A stretch of 64,000 nucleotides of DNA, taken from NCBI GenBank assembly GCA_034336665.1, contig CM067566.1, positions 26,566,330-26,630,329 on the forward strand. Direction: 5' to 3'. This document shows positions 13,626 to 22,040 of this stretch, piece after piece. Position 1 is the first letter of the stretch, and every line of letters starts with the position of its first letter. Origin of the DNA: Luscinia megarhynchos. Taxonomy: Eukaryota; Chordata; Aves; Passeriformes; Turdidae. The notes beneath the pieces were generated by a model that saw nothing but the letters and a program-made list of their open reading frames with translations, had not been told where the DNA came from and did not search any database. Made by a program: the position numbers and the translations under genes.

Positions 13626-13680
13626 ACGTGTTTAAATACTTGATATAAAACCCCGGCGCAGGGGATCCAGGCGGGGGGAC
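13626..13680 (+). promoter_or_regulatory. GSX2: GSX2 core promoter candidate (E-box and TATA-like box)
   Basis: A CACGTG E-box at 13626-13631 is followed by a TATA-like GATATAAAA at about 13642-13650, roughly 180 bases before the initiation codon. A transcription start near 13670-13680 would be expected from normal TATA spacing, giving a 5' UTR of about 150 bases. The start site is inferred. Confidence 0.55.
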
Positions 13681-13825
13681 TTTAAGACCAGCCCTCTCCA
13701 GGGACCCTTTTGTTCAGCTCTCAAACATAAGCACCTTCTCGACTCGCCAGGACTTCAGTGGCAACTTGGCCAAGCAGGAAAAACCCGACTTGGGAGAGCC
13801 GCCCCCGGCCTCGCAACCCTCCGCA

Positions 13826-14279
13826 ATGTCACGCTCCTTCTATGTCGACTCCTTAATCATCAAAGACTCCTCGAGGCCGGCTCCGTCCCTTCCTGAGCAT
13901 CATCACAGCCAGGACTTCTTCATCCCTCTCAGCATGCCTTCCCCCCTCGTCATGTCGGTGTCAGGCCCGGGCTGCCCGTCCCGAAAGAGCGGCGCCTTCT
14001 GCGTCTGCCCGCTCTGTGTCACCTCGCACCTGCACTCGTCCCGCGGCGGCGGCGCCGGCGGGGCCATCCCTCTGCTCAAGAGCCAGTTCCCCAGCGCCGC
14101 GGGCGAGGCCCAGTGCTGCCCGCGGAGCGGCCACGCTCACCACGCTCCGCAGCACCCGCCGCCCGCCGCCTCGGTGCCCGCCGCCGCCGCCCTGGGACAC
14201 CCAGCGCATCACCCACCTGCCTGCGCCGCCGCCACCTACAGCGTCAGCGACCCCCGGAGGTTCCACTGCCTCGGCATGG
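13826..14279 (+). CDS. GSX2: GSX2 coding exon 1
   Basis: This exon encodes residues 1-151 plus the first base of codon 152, ending at a GG|GTAGGA donor. It carries the SNAG-like N-terminus, the conserved [16 protein letters not shown] region and the conserved [10 protein letters not shown] just before the junction. The frame stays open past the donor to 14419, but that extension is intronic. Confidence 0.93.
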
Positions 14280-14805
14280 GTAGGAGCCCTGCGGCCGCCG
14301 GGGAAGGGGGGGCAGCGGGAAAGGGGGTGCCCCGAGGGAGAGCGGCTGCTCCCGGGTCGGAAAGCTGCTGGGGAATGTCTTCTCTCTATCTTTCTGTCTG
14401 CCTGTCTGTCTGTCTCTAGCCACCCTCCCCTGTCCCGCTGAAGTTCGCATTTCTCTCCTTCCAGGAGGGTCCGAATCCAGCCAAATTCAAAACGGGAAAC
14501 GGATGAGGACTGCTTTTACCAGCACCCAGCTCTTGGAGCTGGAGAGGGAATTCTCCTCCAACATGTACCTGTCCCGGCTGCGGAGGATCGAGATAGCCAC
14601 GTACCTGAACCTGTCCGAGAAGCAAGTGAAAATCTGGTTTCAAAACAGGAGGGTGAAGCACAAGAAAGAAGGCAAAGGCACCCAGCGAAACTCGCACGGC
14701 GGCTGCAAGTGCAGCACCAGCCAGGGGCATTACCCCCGGTCGGAGGATGAAGAGTCTCTGTCCCCCTCATCGGCTACCGAGGATAAAGAGATCTCCCCGT
14801 TATGA
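13826..14805 (+). CDS. GSX2: GSX2, GS homeobox 2 (two exons joined, complete)
   Basis: Coding exon 1 is 13826-14279 and exon 2 is 14465-14805, joined in phase 1 across a GT-AG intron, giving 264 residues and a TGA stop. GSX2 is a nuclear Antennapedia-class homeodomain transcription factor that patterns the lateral ganglionic eminence and ventral telencephalic progenitors. The start at [10 protein letters not shown] matches the conserved GSX N-terminus, a SNAG-like repression motif; an in-frame ATG 60 bases upstream is not part of the family protein. A CVCPLC cysteine cluster lies at residues 59-64. A His/Ala/Pro-rich linker runs over about residues 103-136. The homeodomain is residues 162-221, with WFQN at 209-212 (Q50 and N51). 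The acidic tail ends DKEISPL. The protein is about 40 residues shorter than human GSX2 (304 aa, from memory) because the linker lacks long Ala and His runs. The identification is firm. Confidence 0.96.
14280..14464 (+). other. GSX2: GSX2 intron (185 bp)
   Basis: A very short intron runs from a GTAGGA donor to a CTCCTTCCAG acceptor. A TCTG-rich pyrimidine tract at about 14379-14417 ends in CTCTAG at 14419, which forms a second possible acceptor 45 bases upstream of the canonical one and in frame with it. Confidence 0.9.
14465..14805 (+). CDS. GSX2: GSX2 coding exon 2 (homeodomain)
   Basis: The exon completes codon 152 and encodes residues 153-264, including the whole homeodomain (bases 14494-14673) and the C-terminal tail. 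The junction reads M-G-G-S, as in human GSX2. The sequence from KRMRTAF through the recognition helix [16 protein letters not shown] is essentially invariant in GSX1/GSX2. The tail RNSHGGCKC and the ending DKEISPL point to GSX2 over GSX1. Confidence 0.96.
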
Positions 14806-15600
14806 GCGCGGCTCGGAGCTCCGCTCCTGCCGGCGGGTGCCAGCCCGGAGCCAGGTGGCGGCACGGCAGCTTACCTGGCACCGCTGCCCACGGACGGCAG
14901 CCCGCTAACCTGCAGAGGGCTGGCCCTCGCCGCCGCGGAGGTTTAATTGTCATCCATTCGCAGTAATAGAAAGATATATATATATATAAATATAAATATA
15001 TTTTCGGAATGTAAATGTTTTAGTCTTGGGAGTTCAACCGAAACGTTATTTATGTAACCCCAGGAAAGGGCACCTGCTTTTTCTAAAATGTAACATGGGA
15101 CAAGGCTCGCATGGCCCAGGGTGCCTGCCGATGTATCCCCACAGGCAATTTAAAGGAAAATAAAGAAACGTATTTGAAACCGAAAGGCGAGACATAAACT
15201 CCCATAAACAAACCTGAAAAGCAAATTAAAACCTGTAGAGAACCTTCTGGTCGGACTTCTTAACAAATATAAGAAAAGACATAAAGATCGCCCGTTTGGG
15301 TTTGGGACGGCTGTTTGTCTGTGAATAGTTTTATATAAAAATTATATTTATATTTATTTAAATAAATGAGATCAGGCAAGAATTTAATTTTTTTCTTCTT
15401 ACCCCCCCTCCCCCCGCCCCTTCCTCACATCAAGTGCCAGCCCAGTCACAGCAGCGAAGGTGGAGTGGCTGGGCAAGGTGCAGTCCTTGTCCTTCGGTGA
15501 AAGCATCGCTGTGTATGTGTCAGATCTGCGTAAAGAGTGAAAATAAAAGCCATCGGCTACTAACACGAACATGTTTTCTGTTCCCCTGTGACTCGGGACG
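14806..15600 (+). other. GSX2: GSX2 3' UTR and polyadenylation region
   Basis: After the TGA stop comes a GC-rich start, a TA-repeat (about 14972-14990) and AT-rich complex sequence. AATAAA hexamers occur at 15159, 15361 and 15542. The last is followed within 30-40 bases by a TGTTTTCTG-type GT-rich stretch, so it is a good candidate for the main cleavage site. Which signal is used cannot be told from sequence. Confidence 0.55.
15542..15547 (+). terminator. GSX2: Candidate GSX2 poly(A) signal
   Basis: A canonical AATAAA lies about 740 bases after the stop codon, with a GT-rich downstream element. Two earlier AATAAA copies (15159 and 15361) are alternatives. Confidence 0.4.
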
Positions 15601-15960
15601 GCTGGGGGGCGGAGGAGGGGGGGACTCCGCTCCGGCCGGAGCGCAAATACAGCCGGTCCTCTGAGCCCAGCAGCCCTGTGTTCCTTCCCAGCCGGAGCCA
15701 GCGCACGCCCTCCTGGCGACTGACAGCTTTCTGCCGTCTGCTGGCCCGGCCACACCGCGCTGGGCACACGCGGCTGCCGCTGGCCCAGGGCCGCTGGTCA
15801 CGGAGCGAAGGGATGCTGCACACATCCCCCGCCTCACCGGCCCTGCAGCCGCGGCTCTTCCCCCACCGAGCGGGCTGGCTGCACACCTCGGCCCCTCGCC
15901 AGGCTGAAACTCCTCTTAAGCAGAGATCAGGGGATTTTTTTTTTTTTCCCAACGCCTCAG
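15600..15960. promoter_or_regulatory. GC-rich islet downstream of GSX2 with CTCF-like site
   Basis: This is a CpG-containing GC-rich segment just past the GSX2 3' end. At 15730-15744 a sequence matches 13 of 15 positions of the reverse-complement CTCF consensus. Overlapping open frames on both strands are unrecognised. Confidence 0.35.
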
Positions 15961-18440
15961 GCTGCAGAACAGCGTTAGCTCTTTTCGGTGTTGATTTTAT
16001 TAGGCGCCCTGGCCAGGCTTAGGGAGAAGATCTGAGTGCAAACCCGTTAGGCTGAGACATGGTTGAAGTTCTCTACAATGTGTGTCTGCCAGTGCCCAGC
16101 CACGGGTCCCGTCCTGCCTCTGCTTTGGGCAGCCCATCCTCAGCTCCTTGCAGTGGTGTTACAGGTGGCTGGTGGGAGTGGGATGGATCTGGATCTAGTC
16201 AGCCCCAAATGAGCCCCTTTATAACTTTTTTCCTGGCTCCTGCAGTACTGGCAGACAGCAAGTCTATATACAGCAAGCAATATAAGCAAATTAGAGGTGC
16301 CTTTTACACATTATGCTATTTCTCTCATCTTTTCCTTGGATGGCTTTTCCACAAATTCGGTATACACTTTTGGCTTCAACCTCCAAAACTGTGCCAAAAC
16401 ATTTTTCGTAAATAATTCCCTCAACAATCCCTGTATTTATCGTGTTTGATCCCTAACTTCAGAGCTTCAGCTTCATGTCTCCCTCCAGTTTGACTTGCCT
16501 GGAAGCACCCTGGATGCTGAAGAGAGAGGCAGCCCCAGCACAGTGACACTTGCCCTGCTTGCCTGTCTTGGAGGAGAGGTCAGGTGCATTGACAGGGCTG
16601 GGATAGGATGGAGAGAGCCTGGTATGAGCACTGCTCCACAGCCTGGACCAGCTTCTAAAAGAAGGGAAAGGCAAGACTGAAGTTTCTAGCAAGGATTTGG
16701 AAAACAAATGCAAAATCTCACTGATCCATGCCACGACCATTTCACTGCCTGAGCTGACTACAGAGGCCAGCAGCCCACATGCCAGCTGAGTCCCTGGGGA
16801 TGTTGGCTACCCCAGTGGCCGTTCTCTCACTTGCCAGGCTGAGGACACCAAAGAGCCAAAGGCTTGAGATCCTTGTGACTCCTTCCCAGGGGGACTTCAT
16901 GAAGGGTGTGGCTGAGGTGGTTGGCCCCTCTTCCCCAAAAATCTGCTGAGGTGGAATCTGGAAACTTGATTCTCTGCTTCACTTCACCTGTGTCTAATTT
17001 GCTTCTATAATCACAGTGGGACTTTTCCAACCTTGAAGCTCTGTGAGGAGGCATTAGTTCCACAGAAAGTACTGCTCACCCTCTCAGCAATGTCATCCCA
17101 TACTGTTACAGGAGGGAGTCAACAGGCCTGCAGCAGCCTGGGAAAGCAAAATTTTGCTGGGTGAGAAAAAGCACCTATCTCTGAAATCTAAAACTGCAAA
17201 ATTGAGAGATATTTTAAAACTGGAAAGATTCACTTAATAGAGTGTATATATTCTCAGTGTAAAAGAGGAATGATGCAATGGTTTTCCCTGATACATCTCA
17301 GAAGGCTGATAAAATCAGCTTGACCTGAACCTGGCAGTGTGACAGAAGCACCACTGGAAGTTGAGTGTACCATAATTTGCAGGAAATGTTTTGTAGGGTT
17401 TCCACATCCAGCATTCAGCATCTTGAAATTCAGGCAAATTCACATTAAAATGTGTTGGGTTTTTCTTTCTGCACCCCATCCTCCCTTCTTTCTATCCTTT
17501 TTTCTCCTTCCACAAAATGTGAAGTGCAATTTTTTCCCCTCACTCATCCAGTGCCGAAGACAGGCGGTGTTCAGCTCCTGACACAACTTGGTGTCAGAGG
17601 GGTTGCCTGTGTCCTGTGTAGATTTCAGGTATGGAACAGTCCCTCTGGGTCACTTGGCCCCCCAGCTGCTGCACTGGACCCCTCACAAACAAGGATCCAC
17701 AAGGGAAAAGTCACAGAGCTAAAGCATGAGCATTTGTGCAAGAGATGCAAGTCGTGTCTGTGTGAGTGACCCTGATACTGGCCTTCTGTGACCTGTTGGG
17801 TTAGCATCCCTCCAGAGCTTTCCCCTTGAGATATTTATTTCCTAACTGTAATTCTACTTAACTCTTCACATTAAAAAAAAAAATCAGAAGAAGAAAGCAT
17901 CCATCTTGAGGAGTTTCCTTGACCTTGGTCTGCATGGTTGAGGTCAGACTCATGGCACTGACTTCTCCGGTTGTGGATCCCCTGGTTGAACCCGCTCCCA
18001 TGTCCTGATCAGATGTGTTAGCCCACAGGCAGCATTGCCCGTGGGCTGCTGGAACATTGCAGTACCAAAGGCACCGTGCTCCCTTGGCTGCTCTTTTGAG
18101 CCTTTTGTCTTGAAGTCTCCATAGGTGCTGCTGAAACCTTTCCCCGTTGTCTGAGCCCTTTCCACAATGTCCACTGCCAGCATCTCGCACCTCTGCCCCG
18201 GGGAAGTGGAGGCCCTTGGGTCAGCTCCTTGCTTCCATCCATGGTGTAGCTGGGACGCTCCAGACACTCCCAGACCGAGGAGCTCAGTGTCTGGCTGGAG
18301 AACAGAACCCCTCCCTGGGGTGTGTGGGGCAGGCTAGGCCTCACCAGTGAAGCCCCAAGCACTCACAGAGAGGAGAGCCCACAGTGCAACGATCCAGGCC
18401 AGGGGACTGCGGGAAACTCTCTTCCTCAGGTTGCAGTTGG
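15961..18440. other. Intergenic DNA, no supported gene
   Basis: Ordinary mixed-composition sequence. A short phrase near 17020-17046 weakly recalls the tail of an avian CR1 element but lacks the terminal octamer repeats, so it is not called. Nothing else stands out. Confidence 0.55.
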
Positions 18441-19430
18441 GGCAGAAAGGGGACAATCTACCTAATCCCGCTGCATTCACCTCCAGTTTGTCCGAATTTC
18501 CTGCTCCCTCGCCTCCCACTGACCGGACCCCCGTGGGACACGGCCTCGGGTGCGGCTCCCCGGTGCCTCTGCTGCCCTTGCGGGCAGAGGCAGAGAATCG
18601 GCGGCTCAGCTGCTGCCCGGGGCTCCTTTTCCCTCTTGCGTGCTTCAGTCGACGGCACAGCCGCAGGACGAGGCCACGGCCAGAAAGGATCACTCGGGAG
18701 TTTCTGTGGTGCCCATGGGGCAAGTCCTATCACCACCGCAAGCGGGACCGCAGCGAGTGTCCTGACACTAGCTCCGTGGGCATTGCGGGGAGCGCTCCCA
18801 TCCTGGATCCGGAGCCGAAAGAAACTGGGCCAAAAAAGTTTATCTGTTTTTTATTCTGTTTTCCTTCCCCCTCCCCCCCTTTCTTTTTCTTTTCCCACTG
18901 CTGCTGTTGCACGCTGTTTCGCGGCTGCTCGAGAAGCGCGTTAAGCACGGGAGCGGGAAGCGCAGCCCGCAGCCTCCGCGCACCTCCGTCGGCCGAGCCG
19001 GGTTTCGGTCCGGGCGAGAAAGCCCGGGCAGAGTCGGCAGCCGGGCCGGGGGTTCTGGGTGGGACCCTGCCCTGGGAAGGCTCCCTCGTTCCGCCAGGGC
19101 CCCGCGCTGGTGGCGCAGAGCCGTGCCGGGCAGCTGCCGGGGAGTCCCGCATGACAGCGGAATAACAAACAGCCCGAGCCCGCTGTGCCACTCGGAAAAG
19201 CTCGGGGCGTGTGTCCGCGCTGCAGCGCGCTCAGCCTCGCCGTGAAAGGGCCGATTTCACGCAGGTTCTGCTCCGCGCCCCTCTCCGCCCCCCTGCGCGC
19301 TTCCCAGCCGGCCGCGCTCAGGGCGATGCGCCCGCAGCGGCCCCTCCGCGCCTGCCCCCTGCCCCGACCCCAGCCGCCGTGTCCGGGGGGATTTCACGTG
19401 TTGGAAGCGAACCCGAAGAGATCGGAAGCG
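18440..19430. promoter_or_regulatory. CpG-rich island 3.6 kb downstream of GSX2
   Basis: About 1 kb of GC-rich, CpG-rich DNA with long open frames in several phases on both strands, the longest being 272 codons at 18347-19165 (+). The predicted peptides are low-complexity (Pro, Ala, Gly, Arg) and unrecognised, so the openness probably reflects composition. The island could be a promoter of an unannotated noncoding RNA or a GC-rich enhancer of GSX2. Confidence 0.45.
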
Positions 19431-19439
19431 TGTGCTGTG

Positions 19440-19870
19440 TGCTCTGGAAAAATAACTAGTTTCAGATTAATGAAGGAGTGACAATTTCAAGGCTAACGTT
19501 GGCACTGCCCAAGCCAGAGCGTGGGGAGCTCGCCAGGCTTTGCTTTATATTGTCTGCTTTTCTGAAGAGCAGACAAAGATGGATAGAGAGACATTGAAAA
19601 GCAGGAGGCGTATTTCAAACAGTTCAATAAAGAGGGTTGTCACTTAAAGACAAGAACCATAGTGCTTTGATGACTTTGTATTAGCCTTACCGTTTCAAAT
19701 AAGTGACTCTACTCTCTTTGCGGAATTCACCGAGTTTTAGTAGATGACACTTCAGTGAAGCCGCTTTAGACAGAAATGAGAGCTCGTAACTGCGGGGCAA
19801 AGCTTCTCTTCGGGAGGGTTTTACATAGAATATTGCCGAACCGGTGCTTTCTTTCTTCCCGTCCTTAAAT
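19440..19870. promoter_or_regulatory. Candidate conserved noncoding element with 9-bp inverted repeat
   Basis: Complex, non-repetitive AT-rich sequence directly follows the CpG island. It contains ATTA cores, an ACAAAG SOX-like site and a perfect inverted repeat, TTGTCTGCT at 19550-19558 and AGCAGACAA at 19568-19576. The arms contain GTCTG/CAGAC, the half-site recognised by SMAD proteins. Enhancer function is inferred from texture and position only. Confidence 0.35.
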
Positions 19871-19899
19871 TAAGGAACCTCGGTAAAACCGAGGTTTAC

Positions 19900-20310
19900 A
19901 ATTTACGTGGGACCGCTGTATGAAATAGGGAAAAACGCTCCGCCTCCGTGTGGATGTACAGAAAGCGAAAGGGACTGCGAGAAACGCTGCCTCCCGGCAG
20001 AGCCCAGCAGCACAGGGGCGGTCCTTCCAAACCACTTTCTGCACCCTCGGAGGAAGCACTGGCACAGGGTGCTGGAAATAAAGTTGTGTGGAGCTCCCCA
20101 GGCAGCCCACGCGTGTTCCCCGGCACGCCGGGACACGGTCCCGCGTGTGCCCGCAGTGTCCCCACGGCCGTGTCCCCTCAGGTCCCCGGCTTTTCCTGCC
20201 GAGCTCTGGTGGGACGATCCCTCCCCGCAGCCCCGGACTGTGCTCCTTGCGAAGGGAGAGATGTCGCAGCCCTGCCGGGGGAGATTTTGCTGCCAAACCC
20301 GATAATTATT
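19900..20310. other. GC-rich patch, no supported gene
   Basis: This moderately CpG-rich patch is open in several frames on both strands (up to 159 codons), but no peptide is recognisable and no splice or promoter signal singles one out. Confidence 0.35.
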
Positions 20311-20399
20311 TTATGTATATATAGATGTAAAATCTTTTTTACGATGAGGACCCCCGACCGCTGCAGCCCCCCAGGCTTTGAAGGCACAGCGAAAGGGCT

Positions 20400-21140
20400 T
20401 CACTGTGGGTTTGAGAGAACCATTTAGTCACTGTTTCATTAGGCACTATTTGAACCTTGCAACATGTGGTAATTTCTGGGGCAAGCTGAAAAGGGGGGAT
20501 TATGTAGGAGGGACACAAGGAAATTAGCTAACGGTTAATTTAACTCGTTTTCTGGTAGAATTTTCGATACATTCCTAATTGACTGAGGAGGCAGGTGAAG
20601 TCTTCAGTTCCAGGCAGACTCATTCACGGTGAGAATAAATGGCTCTTTTTCAACTCTCACTGCTCACAATATATCATCAGGGAAAAGACATGCAATGAAT
20701 ATGTTGATTTAGGGGTTTTTTTATCATTATTATTAATGGAATTACACCCTGCTACGCAGGTGTGAGGGTAAAACCTATACTGCGATGAAATCAGATTAAC
20801 AATGAAATGAGAATTTTATTAGCTTTCTATGTCATATAGACCTGGATTTAAACTGTCAAAACAAGAAACAAGAGGGAGGAAAAGATAAGTCTGAAGAAAA
20901 CAATGCCAATCAATGGGCAGAAATAGTAGCTTAGATTCCAAATGACAATTAGCTATAATTCACGGTGAATATTGACACACCGTACTCTACACCATTTATA
21001 TCAAATAGAGAATATATTATTAACCCATAATGGCAATTGTCTTTTGGGTCCGGGGTTTGCCAATTAATCCTCACCACACCAATTTACTACGAAACCGGAA
21101 CACTTGGTTGTAAGGTCCGAGTTTTAATAAAAGGTCGTGT
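20400..21140. promoter_or_regulatory. Candidate conserved AT-rich regulatory block downstream of GSX2
   Basis: A 700-base stretch of complex AT-rich DNA contains many TAAT/ATTA cores and two copies of ATTCACGGTGA (20622-20632 and 20958-20968), the second inside the near-palindrome ATTCACGGTGAAT. It has the look of vertebrate conserved noncoding DNA. No coding potential is seen. Confidence 0.4.
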
Positions 21141-21285
21141 TGAAAATAAACTGTCTGACATTCTTGCCGTGTTCGCAAAGGAAAAGGGATCCGGCCAGAT
21201 CGGAGCGTCCCGGGATGGCTTGGGAGCAGCGGAAAAGCAGCTGTGATCCTGCACCGGGCAGCTTCGGACAGCGGTGGGCTAAAAG

Positions 21286-21594
21286 TGACCCTGTTCTGGG
21301 GGTATGGGCTGGCGGTGACCCTGTGCTGGAGGCTGTGGGTTGGAGGTGACCCTGTTCTGGGGGCTGTGGGTTGGAGGGGACTCTGTTCTGGGGGCGGTGG
21401 GTTGGAGGTGACCCTGTGCTGGAGGCTGTGGGTTGGAGGTGACCCTGTGCTGGCGGCTGTGGGTTGGAGGGGACTCTGTTGTGGGGGCGGTGGGCTCCAG
21501 GGGACCCTGTTCTGGGGGTATGGGCTGGCGGTGACCCTGTGCTGGGGGCGGTGGGCTGGAGGTGGCCCTGCGCCGGGGGGTGGTGGCGGAGGCG
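21286..21594. repeat. 31-bp GC-rich minisatellite, about 10 copies
   Basis: Units of 30-31 bp begin TGACCCTG or GGACTCTG and end in GGGTTGGAGG or GGGCTGGCGG. They start at 21286, 21316, 21347, 21378, 21409, 21440, 21471, 21502, 21532 and 21563. Units 1 and 8 are identical except for the first base, suggesting a higher-order duplication. Because 31 is not a multiple of 3, successive units are read in rotating frames, which produces the long Pro-rich or Gly/Trp-rich open frames on both strands; these are not genes. The + strand is G-rich. Confidence 0.92.
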
Positions 21595-22040
21595 CTACCT
21601 GCGCGCTGCGCGGAGGTGTCGGGCGCAGCCAGGCAGGACCCGCCGTCGCCAGAGGAGCCCGCCACGTCTGCCAAGGGCCCCTTTGTAACCTGCTATAGAA
21701 AATGGAGGTATTCTGCATGACAAAGCCCAATTAAGCTCGCTATTCAGGACTTCTGCAGCTGGTAGCCCATTGGGAGAGTGGGAGGAAACGCGAATATATT
21801 CATTATGCGAAGGGGCGGTGAAAAGTACCAACAACGGCGGGTCTGGGTTGGGTGTTGGGTATGTTTGTTTGGTGTTCTGTGTGTCATTCCCGTTATCTAT
21901 ATATGTAATTTGGTGGCAGGGGCGGTAGGAGGAGGGGCGGGGTGGGCGCTGCCGGGGGCGCACAAGTCCCGGCTCGGAGCCCCCGGCGGGCCGGCTCTCG
22001 CTCACAGCTGAAGGAGCATTCTCTTGCGAAGGGGAGCAAG
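21595..22040. other. GC-rich flank of the minisatellite
   Basis: The GC-rich DNA continues past the array, with an interposed AT-rich piece at about 21690-21800 and a second GC-rich spot at 21915-22010. No gene is supported. Confidence 0.35.

Larger units (their letters stand above)
13400..14950. promoter_or_regulatory. GSX2: CpG island over the GSX2 promoter and gene
   Basis: A dense run of CpG-containing GC-rich sequence begins shortly before the promoter and covers both coding exons, the intron and the start of the 3' UTR. Developmental homeobox genes commonly sit in such islands and are often Polycomb targets. That is family knowledge and not visible here. Edges are approximate. Confidence 0.65.

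Noticed and set aside
13766..13825. Upstream in-frame ATG before GSX2
   Set aside because: The 20-residue extension has no counterpart in GSX proteins, whose conserved N-terminus begins MSRSF at 13826.
17020..17050. Possible CR1 retroposon tail
   Set aside because: Only a short phrase resembles the CR1 3' end, and the diagnostic terminal repeats are missing. A RepeatMasker run with an avian library would settle it.
18347..19165. 272-codon open frame (+) in the CpG-rich island
   Set aside because: It overlaps long open frames in other phases and on the other strand, has low-complexity Pro/Ala/Gly/Arg composition and no recognised domain. Stop-poor GC-rich sequence explains it.
21071..21730. 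219-codon Pro-rich minus-strand frame
   Set aside because: It is the translation of the 31-bp minisatellite in rotating frames and not a gene.
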